This document shows, piece after piece, positions 8,267 through 16,357 of a stretch of DNA of 64,000 bases (position 1 is the stretch's first letter; every line of letters begins with the position of its first letter). A program made the position numbers and the translations under genes. The notes under the pieces were generated by a model. That model was given only the letters and a program-made list of their open reading frames with translations, made no database searches and was not told where the DNA came from. The DNA lies in the NCBI GenBank assembly GCA_023386155.1, contig JAEWKH010000148.1, positions 1 to 64,000 on the forward strand, written 5' to 3'. Source of the stretch: Pseudomonadota bacterium (GTDB lineage: Bacteria; Pseudomonadota; Alphaproteobacteria; Rhizobiales; Beijerinckiaceae).

Positions 8267-10177
8267 CTATCGCGCGAGCTGGCGATAGATGGCAGGCAGG
8301 GCCGCGGGCAGCTTTGCGACCTGGCCGACGATGGCATAGCCGCCGCGCCCGAAGAGATGCGGAAAGTAGGATTGCGCATCCCGATCCACGGTCACGCCGA
8401 AGACGGTGACGCCTGCGCGGCGGGCCTCGATAATGGAGCGGCGGGTATCCTCGATGCCGAAGCGGCCCTCGTAATAGTCGATGTCGTTCGGCTTGCCGTC
8501 CGTGAGCACCAGGAGAAGCTTCTGCCGGTTCGGACGCTCCGCGAGCTTGGCGGTGGCGTGCCGGATGCCGGTGCCGATCCGCGTGTAGTATCCTGGCTTC
8601 AGGGCCGAGATGCGGCGCACCACGGTTTGGCTCATCGGCTCGTCGAAGTCCTTCACGGTCTCCACACGCACCCAGGAACGGCGGCGGGAGGTGAAGGTCA
8701 GGATGGAATGGGAATCGCCGCAGGCGGCCAGCCCGTGAGCGAGCACCATCAGCGCCTCCTTCTCCACGTCGAGCACCCGCCGGTTGTCGACCCAGGCATC
8801 CGTCGAGAGCGAGACATCGACGAGCAGCGTGACCGCGAGGTCATGCGCCTGACGCTTGCTGGCGAGGTGAACTCCATCGGAGCCGCATCCGCCCGAGAGA
8901 AGGTCGCTGCGGGCGCGGACAACCGCGTCGATGTCGAGCTCCTCGCCATCCGGTTGAGCCCTCAGGATTTCGTGCTTGGGCCGCAACGCCTCGAACTGGC
9001 GGCGTACCCGCCGGATGTGGCGGCGGATCTCATCGTCGGCCTCCCAGGTTTCACCCCCGTCAGAGGCCTTGGCTGCCAGGACGCGGCAATGGTTCGGCAG
9101 GTAGGCCTTGCGGGTGTAGTCCCATTCCGGATAGGCCAGATCCGCCGTCAGGCTCGCCGTGTCAACGGCCTCGGGCGGGAGATCGAGATCGAACTTGAGC
9201 TTGCTCGCCGGCTTCTTCCCGTGCTTGGAGAGCGGAATCTCCTCCATGTCGTCCAGGGCCTTTTCGGCGTTGTCGTCATCGTCGTCCGAGGGCCGGTTGA
9301 CGTTGACCATCTCGGCCATGGCGAGGATCTTCTCGAACCGATTGAGGATGAACGGATCGCTGCGCTGGGCCTGGTCCGCTTCGCGCCGCGCGGCAAAGCG
9401 CCTGCGCGTGTCGGAAGCGGCAAGGTCGCTCGGGCCGGCAGGCTCGTCGCTGTTGCGGTTCGGCGCCCCCGCCTCGCGGATCCAGGTGTCGCCCCAGAGC
9501 GGCACCGGCAGGAAAGGCTGGTAGCCTGCGATGGCTGCGCTGGAGATGGTCGCCGTGACCGGGCCCATATCCCACAGCGGGGGCGGCGCCGCGCTCCTGT
9601 CCCCCAGAAGCGACCGCACGATCTCCTCGATCCGGCTTTCTGCAGCAGGCAAAGGGCGCTTGGGCCGTGCCTCGAGCATCGCGGCACAGAGCTCGCTGTA
9701 GGTTGCAGACAGGCCGGGGCATTCCGCCAGCACGGTGGCGACGGTTTCCTGCACTCGCCGGAGGACCAGGATGTCCCGGCGCACGGGGTCGGCCTCCAGA
9801 ATCGGTTCCAACGGCACATAGGCGAAATAGGCCGCGAGCCAGAGATACAGCGCCCGGTTCAGATGCGCCGAAGGAAACACGTCGATGCTCGGCGGGAGGA
9901 ACAGGGTGGCCGTGTCGCGCCCCGGCTGCTCCAGCCTCTCCTCGGTGACGCCGAGCCGCTGAAGAAAATTCAGGCGGTGAGGCGAGGTGCGGGCCGTGGT
10001 GCCGGCCAGCTGGACTCCCGGTTCTCCGCCGAGGCCTCGGAAGAAGACCGCAAGTTGCCCACGGACCTCATCCAGGGAGACGCCAAGCTCAGGATAGCGC
10101 GGATAGGTGGCCGCCCGGCCGACCAGCCGATGCCACAGCTGGCCGACGGTTTCTTCGAGCTCCAGGAAGTCGAGCAT
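8267..10177 (-). CDS. norD: NorD, NO reductase activation protein
   Basis: A 636-residue protein with a C-terminal von Willebrand A domain. Its metal site is DVSLSTD, with later conserved GTGIRHA and LTDGKPND. An acidic stretch (DDDDDNAEKALDD) lies mid-protein. NorD works with the MoxR-type ATPase NorQ to assemble active NorBC, probably inserting the non-heme iron. The ATG at 10177 follows GGGAGAAACGCC; an upstream extension of 48 codons is Arg-rich and overlaps norQ, so it is rejected. It is last in the norEFCBQD order. Confidence 0.93.
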   Translation of the reverse strand: MLDFLELEETVGQLWHRLVGRAATYPRYPELGVSLDEVRGQLAVFFRGLGGEPGVQLAGTTARTSPHRLNFLQRLGVTEERLEQPGRDTATLFLPPSIDVFPSAHLNRALYLWLAAYFAYVPLEPILEADPVRRDILVLRRVQETVATVLAECPGLSATYSELCAAMLEARPKRPLPAAESRIEEIVRSLLGDRSAAPPPLWDMGPVTATISSAAIAGYQPFLPVPLWGDTWIREAGAPNRNSDEPAGPSDLAASDTRRRFAARREADQAQRSDPFILNRFEKILAMAEMVNVNRPSDDDDDNAEKALDDMEEIPLSKHGKKPASKLKFDLDLPPEAVDTASLTADLAYPEWDYTRKAYLPNHCRVLAAKASDGGETWEADDEIRRHIRRVRRQFEALRPKHEILRAQPDGEELDIDAVVRARSDLLSGGCGSDGVHLASKRQAHDLAVTLLVDVSLSTDAWVDNRRVLDVEKEALMVLAHGLAACGDSHSILTFTSRRRSWVRVETVKDFDEPMSQTVVRRISALKPGYYTRIGTGIRHATAKLAERPNRQKLLLVLTDGKPNDIDYYEGRFGIEDTRRSIIEARRAGVTVFGVTVDRDAQSYFPHLFGRGGYAIVGQVAKLPAALPAIYRQLAR

Positions 10178-10191
10178 GGCGTTTCTCCCGA

Positions 10192-11004
10192 TCAGCCCAG
10201 TGTCGCGCGAGCGACTTCGACGAGGGCCTTCTTGACGCCGGCATCGTCGGTCAGAGGCTCGATCATGGCCGCCGCGACGGCCTCCTCCGGTGAGACGCCC
10301 GCTGCGATCAGGGAGGCGCAATAGACCAAGAGGCGCGTCGAGACGCCTTCCTCCAGATCCTGCCCCTTCAGCGCGCGAAGACGACGTGCCAGCATCAGGA
10401 GTGGGCGCACGCGGTCCTCGGACAGGCCGCTTTCAGCTGCAACGACGGAAACCTCGTGGTCGAAGGGCAGGAAGTCGAACTCGATGGCGACGAAGCGCTG
10501 ACGGGTCGACGGCTTCAGGGACTTGAGCAGGGTCTGGTAGCCCGGGTTGTAGGACACGACCAGCATGAACGAGTCCGGCGCCTGCAGTTCCTCGCCGGTG
10601 CGGTCGAGAGGCAGGATGCGCCGGTCATCGGTGAGCGGGTGGAGCACGACGGTCACGTCCTTGCGCGCCTCGACGATCTCGTCGAGATAGCAGATGCCGC
10701 CCTCGCGCACCGCGCGGGTGAGGGGCCCGTCCGCCCAGACCGTATCGCCGCCCTTGAGAAGATAGCGGCCCGTCAGGTCGGCGGCCGTCAGGTCGTCGTG
10801 GCAGGAGACCGTGTGGAGCGGCAGCCCCAGTCTCGAGGCCATGTGGGCGACGAAACGGGTCTTGCCGCATCCCGTCGGTCCCTTCAGGAGCAGCGGCAGG
10901 CGCTTGCGCCAGGCCAGTTCGAAAAGGGCGCATTCGTTTCCCGCCGGGACGTAGTAGGGCAGTTCGAGCGCCGGTTCGGGAATGGCTTGCAGGAGAGGCT
11001 TCAT
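10192..11004 (-). CDS. norQ: NorQ, MoxR-type AAA+ ATPase
   Basis: A 270-residue ATPase with Walker A GPTGCGKT and a Walker B-like ICYLDEIVEAR. The sensor region reads VVSYNPGYQ. NorQ couples ATP hydrolysis to NorD for maturation of NO reductase. It lies 59 bases after norB, with a strong hairpin in that gap, and norD starts 14 bases after its stop. Confidence 0.95.
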   Translation of the reverse strand: MKPLLQAIPEPALELPYYVPAGNECALFELAWRKRLPLLLKGPTGCGKTRFVAHMASRLGLPLHTVSCHDDLTAADLTGRYLLKGGDTVWADGPLTRAVREGGICYLDEIVEARKDVTVVLHPLTDDRRILPLDRTGEELQAPDSFMLVVSYNPGYQTLLKSLKPSTRQRFVAIEFDFLPFDHEVSVVAAESGLSEDRVRPLLMLARRLRALKGQDLEEGVSTRLLVYCASLIAAGVSPEEAVAAAMIEPLTDDAGVKKALVEVARATLG

Positions 11005-11032
11005 CGATCGGTTCCTTCCAAGGGGCAGGGAC

Positions 11033-11056
11033 GGGGCGGCCTGGAACGGCCGCCCC
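11033..11056 (-). terminator. Intercistronic hairpin between norB and norQ
   Basis: Perfect stem GGGGCGGCC / GGCCGCCCC with a six-base loop directly after norB. No T-run follows on the minus strand. A partial terminator or RNA-stabilising hairpin that lowers norQD relative to norCB is the likely role. Confidence 0.5.
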
Positions 11057-11063
11057 GCTGCAT

Positions 11064-12410
11064 TCATTCGGCGGGCTGCAGGCCCTGGGTCAGCTGCGGG
11101 GTCTTCTCGCGGCCGGGAACGAACACCGCGTAGACGAACATGAGCGCCGAGATCAGGACGAACACGCCGGAGCCGAGCCGGATCCAGTAGAACAGCGCCA
11201 GCTGATCCTGGACGTCCATGTAGGACTCTCCCAGAACCCGCTGCAGATGAACCTGGACGACGCCCGCGAAGGTGAGCGCGAAGGTCATCACCGACATCGC
11301 CGTGCACATGATCCAGAAGCTCACGATGCTGAGCATCTGGTTGTACGGGGCGCGGCCGAGAATCTGCGGCATGGCATAGGCCATGACGGCGAGATTGAGC
11401 ATCACGTAGGCGCCGAAGAAGGCGAGGTGCCCGTGAGCCGCGGTGACCTGCGTGCCATGGGTGTAGTAGTTCACCGACGACAGGGTGTGCAGGAAGCCCC
11501 AGACGCCCGCGCCGAAGAAGGCCATCACCGAGCAGCCGATGGACCACAGGAGCGCCGCGCGGTTGGGATGGCGGCGGCCCGCCTTCCAGGTCATCTGGAC
11601 GGTGAAGATCACCATGGTGAAGAAGGGGGCGACCTCAAGTGTGGAGAAGAGCGAGCCGATCCACTGCCAGTAGCCGGGAGCGCCGATCCAGTAGAAGTGG
11701 TGGCCCGTGCCGAGGATGCCGGAGAACAGCGCCATGCCGACGATGACATAAAGCCACTTCTCCACCACCTCGCGGTCGATGCCGTTGAGCTTGATCATCA
11801 GGAAGGCGAGGACCGAGGCCATGATCAGCTCCCACACGCCTTCGACCCAGAGATGCACGACGTACCACCAGTACATCTTGTCAACGGCCAGGTTCGACGG
11901 GTTGTAGAAGGAGAACAGGAAGAAGATCGCCACGCCCCACAGGCCGAAGAGCAGGATGTTGGTCACGACCGTCTTGCGCCCTCTGAGTGCCGTCATGGTG
12001 ATGTTGAACAGGAACATCAGGCACACGACGACGATGCCGACCTTGATGATGAATGGCTGCTCGAGGAACTCGCGGCCCTCATGGATCTTGAACATATACC
12101 CGACCACCGCGACCCCGGCGGCGATGAAGAACATCCAGAACTGGATCTTCGCCAGAAGAGGACTGAAGAGCTCGTTCTCGGTTTCCTCCGGAATCAGGTA
12201 ATAGGTCGCGCCCATGAACCCGATGAGCAGCCACACGATCAGCGCATTGGTGTGGATCATGCGGACGATGTTGAAGGGCAGGAGCTCGGACAGGGTATTG
12301 GGCAGAACGTAGATCGTGCCGGCGAGGACGCCGAACAGGACCTGGGCGATGAACAGGGCCAGCGCTCCATAGAAATAGAGCAGGGCCACCTTTTGCGTTT
12401 GGTATTTCAT
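11064..12410 (-). CDS. norB: NorB, NO reductase large subunit
   Basis: A 448-residue heme-copper-oxidase-family protein with about twelve membrane helices. Heme and FeB ligands are visible: MIHTNALIVW near the N-terminus, WVEGVWEL, GTGHHFYWIG and HGHLAFFGAY. It reduces two NO to N2O using electrons from NorC. The length and the absence of a quinol-oxidase N-terminal extension mark a cNor (cytochrome c-dependent) rather than a qNor. Confidence 0.97.
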   Translation of the reverse strand: MKYQTQKVALLYFYGALALFIAQVLFGVLAGTIYVLPNTLSELLPFNIVRMIHTNALIVWLLIGFMGATYYLIPEETENELFSPLLAKIQFWMFFIAAGVAVVGYMFKIHEGREFLEQPFIIKVGIVVVCLMFLFNITMTALRGRKTVVTNILLFGLWGVAIFFLFSFYNPSNLAVDKMYWWYVVHLWVEGVWELIMASVLAFLMIKLNGIDREVVEKWLYVIVGMALFSGILGTGHHFYWIGAPGYWQWIGSLFSTLEVAPFFTMVIFTVQMTWKAGRRHPNRAALLWSIGCSVMAFFGAGVWGFLHTLSSVNYYTHGTQVTAAHGHLAFFGAYVMLNLAVMAYAMPQILGRAPYNQMLSIVSFWIMCTAMSVMTFALTFAGVVQVHLQRVLGESYMDVQDQLALFYWIRLGSGVFVLISALMFVYAVFVPGREKTPQLTQGLQPAE

Positions 12411-12426
12411 GATGACGATCCTGGTC

Positions 12427-12879
12427 TCAGCCGGCCTTGTTGGGCGGCCAGCTTTGGGTCTTGATGCGGCTGGTCCATTCCAGGAAGTCGGCCAGATCGT
12501 CGAGCTCCTGATCGGTCAGGTTGAACTGCGGCATCTGGCGACGGCCCTCGATGCCTGTCGGTTGCGCGGCCATCCAGGCCTTCAGGGTCTCGCGCGCTCC
12601 GGCCGAATCCTCCTTGCCGCCGTAGCGGTCCCAGACATTGCCGAGTTCGGGAGCGAAGTAGGCGCCTTCCCCCAGGATGGAGTGGCAATTGATGCAGGAG
12701 TTCCTCTCCCACACGTGCTTGCCGCGGGCGACGGATGACGTCAGCGTCGACGTGTCCGTGGATGTGGTGTTCATGTAGTAGTGGCTGTGGGCCGTCAGGC
12801 CCACGAAGATGGCGAAGAAGAAGAACGATCCCCCGTAGAAGACGTTTCTCGCCGCCGATTTGGTGAGGACATCAGCCAT
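12427..12879 (-). CDS. norC: NorC, cytochrome c subunit of NO reductase
   Basis: A 150-residue membrane-anchored cytochrome. One N-terminal helix (about residues 13-30) is followed by a heme-c motif CINCHSILGEGAYFAPEL, with the axial Met in RQMPQF. It passes electrons from periplasmic carriers to NorB. The ATG at 12879 follows AAAGGATC; a GTG one codon earlier is also possible. norB starts 16 bases downstream. Confidence 0.96.
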   Translation of the reverse strand: MADVLTKSAARNVFYGGSFFFFAIFVGLTAHSHYYMNTTSTDTSTLTSSVARGKHVWERNSCINCHSILGEGAYFAPELGNVWDRYGGKEDSAGARETLKAWMAAQPTGIEGRRQMPQFNLTDQELDDLADFLEWTSRIKTQSWPPNKAG

Positions 12880-13062
12880 CACGCGATCCTTTCTGGGTTG
12901 GCAGGCATGTGCGGCGCTCGCCGCGATACGGATGCCGCCATGGCGGAGCCCTGGATTGCGATGGGCCGGCGATGATGGGGAACATGGCTGGTGCCTCGTA
13001 CGGAAGTTGCTGGCCGCGCTGAGCGGATGGTCGGCAACCTACAGGAGCTGGCGGAGGGCTCT

Positions 13063-13076
13063 TTGCTCTGGCACAA
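13063..13076. promoter_or_regulatory. Possible FNR-type box upstream of norC
   Basis: TTGCTCTGGCACAA fits TTG-N8-CAA but not the fuller consensus. It lies in the 219-base gap between norF and norC, which would allow a second promoter for norCBQD. Chance occurrence is possible. Confidence 0.3.
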
Positions 13077-13098
13077 GCTTCGGAGGGATGCGTCCGGT

Positions 13099-13371
13099 TC
13101 AGCCGCGAAGCAGGGGGATCGCGGCGGCAATCCAGGCCGACGCCGCGATGAGGACCAGCCATGAGGCCAGCAGGGTCCGCCAGCCGGACGGCACATGCCG
13201 GAGCTTGAGGAAATCCGTCAGCATCCACCAGCCCTTGGCGACGGTGGCGGTGAGCACGAGCCCGCTTCCGACGATGCTTCCCGCGACCGAATGCGCGGCA
13301 GCCATGGTGAAAAGAGTGAGCGCGACGAGGACGATCCAGGCGCGCGTGACATGATGTGTCGAAATCCGCAT
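13099..13371 (-). CDS. norF: NorF, small membrane protein of the nor operon
   Basis: A 90-residue protein with three hydrophobic segments (about residues 11-31, 33-50 and 67-88) and the conserved KGWWMLTDFLKLRH. This matches NorF, related to the prokaryotic cytochrome oxidase subunit IV family. NorF is needed for full NO reductase activity in some species. It begins three bases after norE and is separated from norC by 219 bases. Confidence 0.85.
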   Translation of the reverse strand: MRISTHHVTRAWIVLVALTLFTMAAAHSVAGSIVGSGLVLTATVAKGWWMLTDFLKLRHVPSGWRTLLASWLVLIAASAWIAAAIPLLRG

Positions 13372-13374
13372 GGT

Positions 13375-13941
13375 TCAGCCGACCAGGTACACGAGGGGAT
13401 ACATCACGACCCAGAGTAGGTCGACCGTGTGCCAGAACGACGTCCCGGTCTTCAGGTTGTCCGGGCTGTCGTGCAGCGCCACCGTCGCGAGGATGACGAT
13501 CCCGAGCACGACATGAAGCAGATGGAAGCCGGTGAGGAGAAAGTAGAGGGTGAAGAACGGGTCGGTTTCCAGGCCGATGCCGGCTCTGGCCTTGGCCGCG
13601 TATTCCACGATCTTGATGGCGATGAAGAGGCAGCCCAGGCCCGCCGCACCGGCGAGAAGCAGGCGGGCCGTCGTCCGGCGTCCCATGGTCCGGTTCTCGA
13701 CGGCCAGCGCGGCCAGCCATCCGCTGGTGATCAGCACGAGCGTGTTCACCCCGCCGAGGATGGGGTCGAGCTGAGCCCGGCCCGCGGCGAAGATGTCCGG
13801 ATGAATCGCTCCCGTGACGGAAAACGTCAGGAAGAGGAGGCCGAAGGTCACCACCTCGGTCAGGATGAGCACCCACATCATGGGATGCCCGGGCAGGTCG
13901 GACAGCACGCCCCAGGACCTGTCCTCTTGCGCTGCGTTCAT
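13375..13941 (-). CDS. norE: NorE, oxidase subunit III-like protein
   Basis: A 188-residue membrane protein of the cytochrome c oxidase subunit III family, with about five helices and the landmarks HPMMWVLILTEVVTFG, LTGFHLLHVVLG and SFWHTVDLLWVVMYPL. NorE accompanies NorF and supports NO reductase function. It is the first gene of the operon. The ATG at 13941 is preferred over a GTG nine codons upstream. A TTG-N8-CAA box lies about 65 bases before this start. Confidence 0.88.
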   Translation of the reverse strand: MNAAQEDRSWGVLSDLPGHPMMWVLILTEVVTFGLLFLTFSVTGAIHPDIFAAGRAQLDPILGGVNTLVLITSGWLAALAVENRTMGRRTTARLLLAGAAGLGCLFIAIKIVEYAAKARAGIGLETDPFFTLYFLLTGFHLLHVVLGIVILATVALHDSPDNLKTGTSFWHTVDLLWVVMYPLVYLVG

Positions 13942-13999
13942 CGTTCCGTCATTCCCTGTTTGCCGCACCGATCCCTACAACCGGTGTTGCGCATTCTCC

Positions 14000-14013
14000 T
14001 TGTGCTGCCGCAA
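14000..14013. promoter_or_regulatory. NnrR-type box of the nor operon
   Basis: TTGTGCTGCCGCAA, with a following A giving CAAA, lies midway between norE (leftward) and the small membrane gene at 14072 (rightward). It could serve both directions. Confidence 0.6.
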
Positions 14014-14071
14014 ACAAGTCTCCGGCGTTCCGGTCCATAAGAAGACGACCCGAGGACAGGAGAGACATGCC

Positions 14072-14227
14072 ATGAGCGATGCACAGGCCGGCCTGATGAT
14101 GGCGACGCCCCTCATCGTGATATTCGCCGTGATGCTTCACAGGATGGGAGTGCTGCGCCTGACCGGGACGGTCGCGGCCGTGACGATGTCGATCGCCATC
14201 GCGTTCGTGCTCTTCGTGACGCAGTAA
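14072..14227 (+). CDS. Small two-helix membrane protein, nor-linked
   Basis: A 51-residue protein, MSDAQAGLMMATPLIVIF and on, made almost entirely of two hydrophobic segments (about 8-24 and 31-49) joined by a short basic turn (HRMGVLR). Its Shine-Dalgarno AGGAGAG is good. It is divergent from norE and shares its regulatory box. I do not recognise the family. Position suggests a small accessory of NO reduction or of the respiratory membrane. Confidence 0.6.
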   Translation: MSDAQAGLMMATPLIVIFAVMLHRMGVLRLTGTVAAVTMSIAIAFVLFVTQ

Positions 14228-14259
14228 GGTCTCGATGAACCCGCAGCCGCACGGCGGGC

Positions 14260-14285
14260 GGAGCGGTTCCGGGCGGAGCCGCTCC
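14260..14285. terminator. Hairpin between convergent genes
   Basis: Seven-base stem GGAGCGG / CCGCTCC with a twelve-base loop, between the small membrane gene and the DUF2249 gene. No T-run. Confidence 0.35.
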
Positions 14286-14298
14286 GAGAAGCGATGAT

Positions 14299-14547
14299 TC
14301 AGGCCGCTTCGCGGCTGATGCGCACGCGCCAGAGGTCGGGTCCATTGACCACGTAGTCCCAGTCGAACTTGCCAGGATAGTTGATGCCGAACTGGTAAAG
14401 GAGCGGCCTCGGATCGTGATCGTTCACGAGAACGAAGCTCTCGCCCGGATGAAGCTGCTCGAAGGTGCCGAAGATCAGAGGATGGCGCATCCGCGGCATG
14501 ATCTGGCGGACATCGATGACGGTCTCGGAAACGTTGCAGGTACACAT
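14299..14547 (-). CDS. DUF2249 domain protein
   Basis: An 82-residue protein. The core VSETVIDVRQIMPRMRHPLI, then FEQLHPGESFVLVNDHDPRPL and FDWDYVVNGPDLWRVRI, is typical of DUF2249, a small TusA-like fold common in denitrifier and anaerobic gene clusters. Unusually it opens MCTCN, with two Cys at the very N-terminus. The start overlaps the stop of the DUF59 gene, so the two are co-translated. The biochemical role is unknown. Confidence 0.85.
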   Translation of the reverse strand: MCTCNVSETVIDVRQIMPRMRHPLIFGTFEQLHPGESFVLVNDHDPRPLLYQFGINYPGKFDWDYVVNGPDLWRVRISREAA

Positions 14548-14882
14548 CAGAATTCGCTCCTTGGAGAGTGGCCGAGCAGCTCCCGGCCGCGCTCAGTAAT
14601 GAGATTCGGGCTCCATGGTGGATCCCAGACAAGGCTGACATCGATGGAAGGGGCATCCCTGAACCGGCGCCGGAGATGCTCCCGCGCCTCCTCGACGATC
14701 AGCCCGCCTAGCGGGCAGGCACGAGTCGTCAGGGTTATGGCGACCTGAATCGCGTCACCGGTCCGGGAGGCACGGTAGACGAGCCCCAGATCGACGACGT
14801 TCAGGCCAAGCTCGGGATCCAGCACGTCGAGAAGACAATCCAGAACGTCGGGATCGGCAGCGGTCGCGCGGGCAGGGTTCAT
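14547..14882 (-). CDS. MIP18/DUF59 (SufT/PaaD-like) iron-sulfur assembly factor
   Basis: A 111-residue protein with the DUF59 signature DPELGLNVVDLGLVYR, TLTTRACPLGGL (the reactive Cys) and VWDPPWSPNLIT. DUF59 proteins help assemble or deliver Fe-S clusters. Here it pairs with DUF2249 in one transcript, divergent from a DUF1858 gene, with two FNR-type boxes in between. The start at 14882 follows GGAAAGG. A role in repairing or building Fe-S or metal centres under NO is inferred. Confidence 0.88.
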   Translation of the reverse strand: MNPARATAADPDVLDCLLDVLDPELGLNVVDLGLVYRASRTGDAIQVAITLTTRACPLGGLIVEEAREHLRRRFRDAPSIDVSLVWDPPWSPNLITERGRELLGHSPRSEF

Positions 14883-14937
14883 GGGCTGGCCTTTCCTTCG
14901 AACGCCAGGATCATCGCCCCTCGCTCCGGCAGCTTCT

Positions 14938-14951
14938 TTGCCCCATCTCAA
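14938..14951. promoter_or_regulatory. FNR/NnrR-type box upstream of the DUF59-DUF2249 pair
   Basis: TTGCCCCATCTCAA, extended to TTTG...CAAA, 56 bases before the DUF59 start. Confidence 0.5.
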
Positions 14952-14988
14952 ACAAAAGGGCGCTTGGCGGCCCACATTCCCGATCTCG

Positions 14989-15002
14989 TTGATGCTGCGC
15001 AA
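14989..15002. promoter_or_regulatory. FNR/NnrR-type box upstream of the DUF1858 gene
   Basis: TTGATGCTGCGCAA, with a following A, is centred about 40 bases before the ATG at 15036. The left half TTGAT matches the full FNR consensus and the right half GCGCAA matches the nap and nirK boxes. Confidence 0.6.
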
Positions 15003-15035
15003 AGAAAAGCGGCTGGAAGGTGAGAGGATCTGCTC

Positions 15036-15323
15036 ATGTCAGCTCGAACCATCTGCGTGGAGACCACGATGTCCGTCGAAGCCACCCAACTTGTCGATGA
15101 TGTCATGCGGCGCTGGCCCATGACGATCCGGGTTTTCCTGAGCCATCGGATGCACTGCGTCGGGTGCCCGATCACGTGCTTCCATACGGTGGCCGATGCC
15201 TGCCGGGAGCACGGTGTCGATCAGGCGGAATTCCTGGCGGAACTGAGCGCCATCATCAGGGGACAGGCTGTCACCACGCCTGGATCCTCATCCGTGGCGA
15301 TCGCTGCCCGCTGGCCCACGTGA
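15036..15323 (+). CDS. DUF1858 redox-disulfide domain protein
   Basis: A 95-residue protein. VDDVMRRWPMTIRVFLSHRM followed by HCVGCPITCFHTVADACREH is the DUF1858 (hybrid-cluster-protein-associated) domain, with a CxxC pair and a third Cys. These domains occur with hybrid cluster and ScdA-type di-iron proteins that deal with NO damage. A second in-frame ATG at 15069 is possible. The FNR-type box just upstream ties it to the denitrification regulon. Confidence 0.85.
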   Translation: MSARTICVETTMSVEATQLVDDVMRRWPMTIRVFLSHRMHCVGCPITCFHTVADACREHGVDQAEFLAELSAIIRGQAVTTPGSSSVAIAARWPT

Positions 15324-15333
15324 GGGAGGTTCC

Positions 15334-16032
15334 TCAGTGCGACGGAGCCTCCGCAAGCAGGAAAAGCTTGTGGGGGTTCCGGATCGAGATCCTCTGGCGC
15401 CCGCTGTCGACGAGCCCCTGGTCCTCCCATGCGCTGAGGAGGCGGCTGACCGTGTGAAGCGTGGTGCCCGTCATTTCGGCAACGTCCTGGCGCGAGATCG
15501 GAAAGTCGATCAGAATTCCGTCCTCGCCCTTCCGGCCGGCCTGCTGGGCGAGACGCAGGAGGGCATGGGCAACGCGCCTCTCGACCTGCTCGGTCGACAT
15601 CTCGATAACCCGCGTGTGCGCGTCCTGGAGGCGGCCTCCGACCGTCTGCATCATGTTGACGGCAAGGGACGGATGCCTCGCGACCAGACGGGGCCATGCG
15701 GCGGACGGCCATGCGAGGGCAACGCTGTCGACCACCGAGATCGCCGTTGCCGGATACGTGGTGCGCCCCATGGCCATGGCGATGCCGAAGATCTCGCCGG
15801 GCGTCACGAAGCGGACGACGACCTGCTGCCCGTCCGGCGTGATCTTCATGACCCGCAGGTGGCCATGGAGCAGGATGAAGAAAGAGCTCGCCTCCTCATC
15901 CTGCTGGAAGACGCTCGAACCCTTCGGATAGCGGAGCGACTGCGCCTCCCGGACGATATCGGCGAGGGCATTCGTCTCCACTCCGGCGAAGATCGGGAGG
16001 CCGGCCACGAGTGACTTGTCCAGGTTCGGCAT
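15334..16032 (-). CDS. nnrR: Crp/Fnr-family regulator, NnrR/NNR type
   Basis: A 232-residue Crp/Fnr protein: a cNMP-like sensory domain (about residues 1-125), a dimer helix, and a C-terminal winged helix with recognition helix GTTLHTVSRLLSAWE. It has no N-terminal Cys cluster, so it is not an oxygen-sensing Fnr. This recognition helix is typical of NNR/NnrR, which activates nir and nor genes in response to NO. TTG-N8-CAA boxes throughout the island, including one before this gene, are its likely targets. The symbol is assigned by family and context. Confidence 0.85.
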   Translation of the reverse strand: MPNLDKSLVAGLPIFAGVETNALADIVREAQSLRYPKGSSVFQQDEEASSFFILLHGHLRVMKITPDGQQVVVRFVTPGEIFGIAMAMGRTTYPATAISVVDSVALAWPSAAWPRLVARHPSLAVNMMQTVGGRLQDAHTRVIEMSTEQVERRVAHALLRLAQQAGRKGEDGILIDFPISRQDVAEMTGTTLHTVSRLLSAWEDQGLVDSGRQRISIRNPHKLFLLAEAPSH

Positions 16033-16187
16033 TCTGCGGTTTCCATATCCCGTTCAGGCATCCTGCCGATGGTGCTCGCGCGCTGTGGGAGGCGAGGCGC
16101 CTGTTGTGCGCGGATGCCTGGGAGCGGCCCGGACCATCATCGGGTTGCTACTCCTGGATTCCTTACAGGAAGGGAACCTTGAGCGAA

Positions 16188-16201
16188 TTGACATAGCTCA
16201 A
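16188..16201. promoter_or_regulatory. FNR/NnrR-type box between nnrR and pseudoazurin
   Basis: TTGACATAGCTCAA lies 156 bases before the regulator start (leftward) and 157 before the pseudoazurin start (rightward). It is the only such box in this 325-base gap; the rest shows no gene. Confidence 0.5.
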
Positions 16202-16357
16202 CCGGGGGGGGCGGAGCATTGAAGAGACTGGCCGGCTGCGCGATCGAGAATGATTTTCGGTGAATTTGTGGAAGATCAAACAAGGCACGGTCGTCGGGGC
16301 GTATGACTCCTTCCCAAGAGCCGGACGGCTCGCAGGTTTTACACCAGGAGAAAGATC

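Noticed and set aside
8357..10324. 655-codon frame on the plus strand opposite norD
   Set aside because: Shadow of norD; composition is that of an antisense frame.
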